This document shows positions 5,891 through 6,693 of a stretch of 6,693 nucleotides of DNA, in pieces (the stretch's first letter is position 1; each line of letters opens with the position of its first letter). The translations under genes were made by a program, and so were the position numbers. The notes under the pieces were generated by a model. That model was not told where the DNA came from and did not search any database. It saw nothing but the letters and a program-made list of their open reading frames with translations. The DNA is from Magnetovibrio sp. (GTDB taxonomy: Bacteria; Pseudomonadota; Alphaproteobacteria; Rhodospirillales; Magnetovibrionaceae), in assembly GCA_016763255.1 (NCBI GenBank), contig JAESUA010000037.1:1-6693 (forward strand). The letters run 5' to 3'.

Positions 5891-6693
5891 ATGAACAAGC
5901 CTTCCTTCCTTCGTCTTCTTGCGCCATTCTCGCTCGCGGCATTTTTGTTTTTTCCGCACAAGGGCGCTCTTGGCGCTGGTGATGAAGTGGATTTCCTCGT
6001 CCAGCTGACACCGCGGGCCCAGACAAATTTATCGTCGGAACTTTCCGCCAGAATTGATCAGCTTGCGTTCAAGGAAGGGGAAAGTTTTCGCCGCAGCGAT
6101 GTGTTGGTGAAATTTGAGTGTTCCATCAACGAAGCAAAACTTGCCTCGGCCAATGCAGATGTGCAAAGCGCAACAGCCAAGTTGGAAGTTGCCGAGCGGT
6201 TGCTGGAATTCAAATCCATTTCTATTTTGGAAGTTGATCTGGAAAAAGCTGCGCTCGCGAAAGCCTTGGCCGAGCTCAGGGCCGAAACTGCGATTGTCTC
6301 CAAGTGCAGCCTTAAGGCTCCCTTTAACGGCAAAATTTCAGAACTTAAGGTTTTCAATCATCAATTTGTGAACAGGGGCGATCCGTTGCTCCATATCATT
6401 GACGATTCAGGCCTTGAGGTCGAGTTCCTGGCCAATTCTTCCTGGCTGTCATGGCTTAAGCCGGGGCTCGAGTTGGATGTTGTGGTGGCGGAAACGCAAA
6501 CAACACACACCGTGACGATCACAAGGATTGGCGCGAAGGTTGACCCCGTCAGTCATTCCATAAAGATCGTGGGGGTCATAAATGACCGCCCGGATGTGAG
6601 CCTGGAAAAGACGTACCAGTTCCTGCGGCTGCTGCGTCCGCTGCTGCCGGTACTTCACGAGCGTCTGCCAGTGGAGGTGACGGACAAGATCAA
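5891..6693 (+). CDS. Periplasmic adaptor (HlyD/RND membrane-fusion protein family), 3' end outside window
   Basis: 267 residues are visible; the gene runs off the window. Residues 1 to about 29 are a Sec signal peptide or N-terminal anchor (hydrophobic LLAPFSLAAFLFF, possible cleavage near ALGA). Residues about 47-79 are the first lipoyl half (ELSARIDQLAFKEGESFRRSD), 80-137 a short helical hairpin, and 138-171 the second lipoyl half with KAPFNGKI and FVNRGDPLLHI. Residues about 174-238 fit the beta-barrel and start of the membrane-proximal domain, including RIGAKVDPVSHSIKIVGVI. The only two cysteines, Cys77 and Cys139, bracket the hairpin. After Leu238 the expected L-x-PGM pattern is absent and the sequence becomes LRLLRPLLPVLHERLP. 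No clear Shine-Dalgarno precedes ATG 5891; the 10-base gap to the TolC gene suggests translational coupling. Such adaptors link an inner-membrane pump to a TolC duct; the pump is not visible. Confidence 0.85.
   Translation, partial: MNKPSFLRLLAPFSLAAFLFFPHKGALGAGDEVDFLVQLTPRAQTNLSSELSARIDQLAFKEGESFRRSDVLVKFECSINEAKLASANADVQSATAKLEVAERLLEFKSISILEVDLEKAALAKALAELRAETAIVSKCSLKAPFNGKISELKVFNHQFVNRGDPLLHIIDDSGLEVEFLANSSWLSWLKPGLELDVVVAETQTTHTVTITRIGAKVDPVSHSIKIVGVINDRPDVSLEKTYQFLRLLRPLLPVLHERLPVEVTDKI

Noticed and set aside
6058..6357. Minus-strand 99-residue Ser/Ala/Leu-rich reading frame opposite the adaptor gene
   Set aside because: It is a mirror of the adaptor's helical hairpin codons, with no ribosome binding site or family resemblance.
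6596..6693. A separate new gene starting at GTG 6596 (VSLEKTYQFL...)
   Set aside because: It is in the same frame as the adaptor with no stop between and no ribosome binding site; a fusion or junction is the simpler reading, reported as a finding.

Overview
The window looks like chromosomal DNA of a Gram-negative proteobacterium, most likely an alphaproteobacterium of the Rhodospirillales type. This rests on the gene set (LuxR/NarL-type regulator, hybrid histidine kinase, DUF4347 surface protein, TolC-family lipoprotein, Cys-containing periplasmic adaptor) and on moderately GC-rich codon use. It is inferred from protein style, not from a marker gene, so the taxon is tentative. No RNA genes, CRISPR arrays, insertion sequences or attachment sites were seen.

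Layout. Positions 1-747 (+) are the 3' end of a hybrid sensor histidine kinase (end of the ATPase domain plus a receiver domain). Positions 748-1368 (-) encode a complete NarL/FixJ-type response regulator, tail-to-tail with the kinase and with no base between the two stop codons. Positions 1369-1559 are a divergent control region. It holds a plausible promoter for the regulator, a near-perfect inverted repeat (GTACCG-N5-CGGTAC) and strong ribosome binding sites facing both ways. Positions 1560-4247 (+) encode an 895-residue surface or secreted protein: an N-terminal LEQRWMFDGA motif, a DUF4347 domain with a His/Cys pair, nine tandem ELWKSDGT-type repeats, a proline-rich linker, a cadherin-like/He_PIG-type Ig domain and a disordered C-terminal tail. 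Positions 4249-5880 (+) encode a TolC-family outer membrane lipoprotein. From 5891 to the window end (+) runs an HlyD/RND-type periplasmic adaptor, cut by the edge. The last three genes are separated by 1 and 10 bases and are almost certainly one operon.

How the parts may fit (inference): the two-component genes would sense a signal and act on the shared control region. They would switch on a large exported repeat protein together with the adaptor and outer membrane channel that could export it. The inner-membrane energy component is not in the window and would be expected just downstream.

Most interesting points: the single cysteine of the 895-residue protein sits in a caspase-like His...Cys arrangement inside DUF4347; the repeat array shows signs of recent expansion; the inverted repeat is placed to serve two divergent promoters; and the adaptor protein loses its family pattern abruptly near position 6605, close to the window end.
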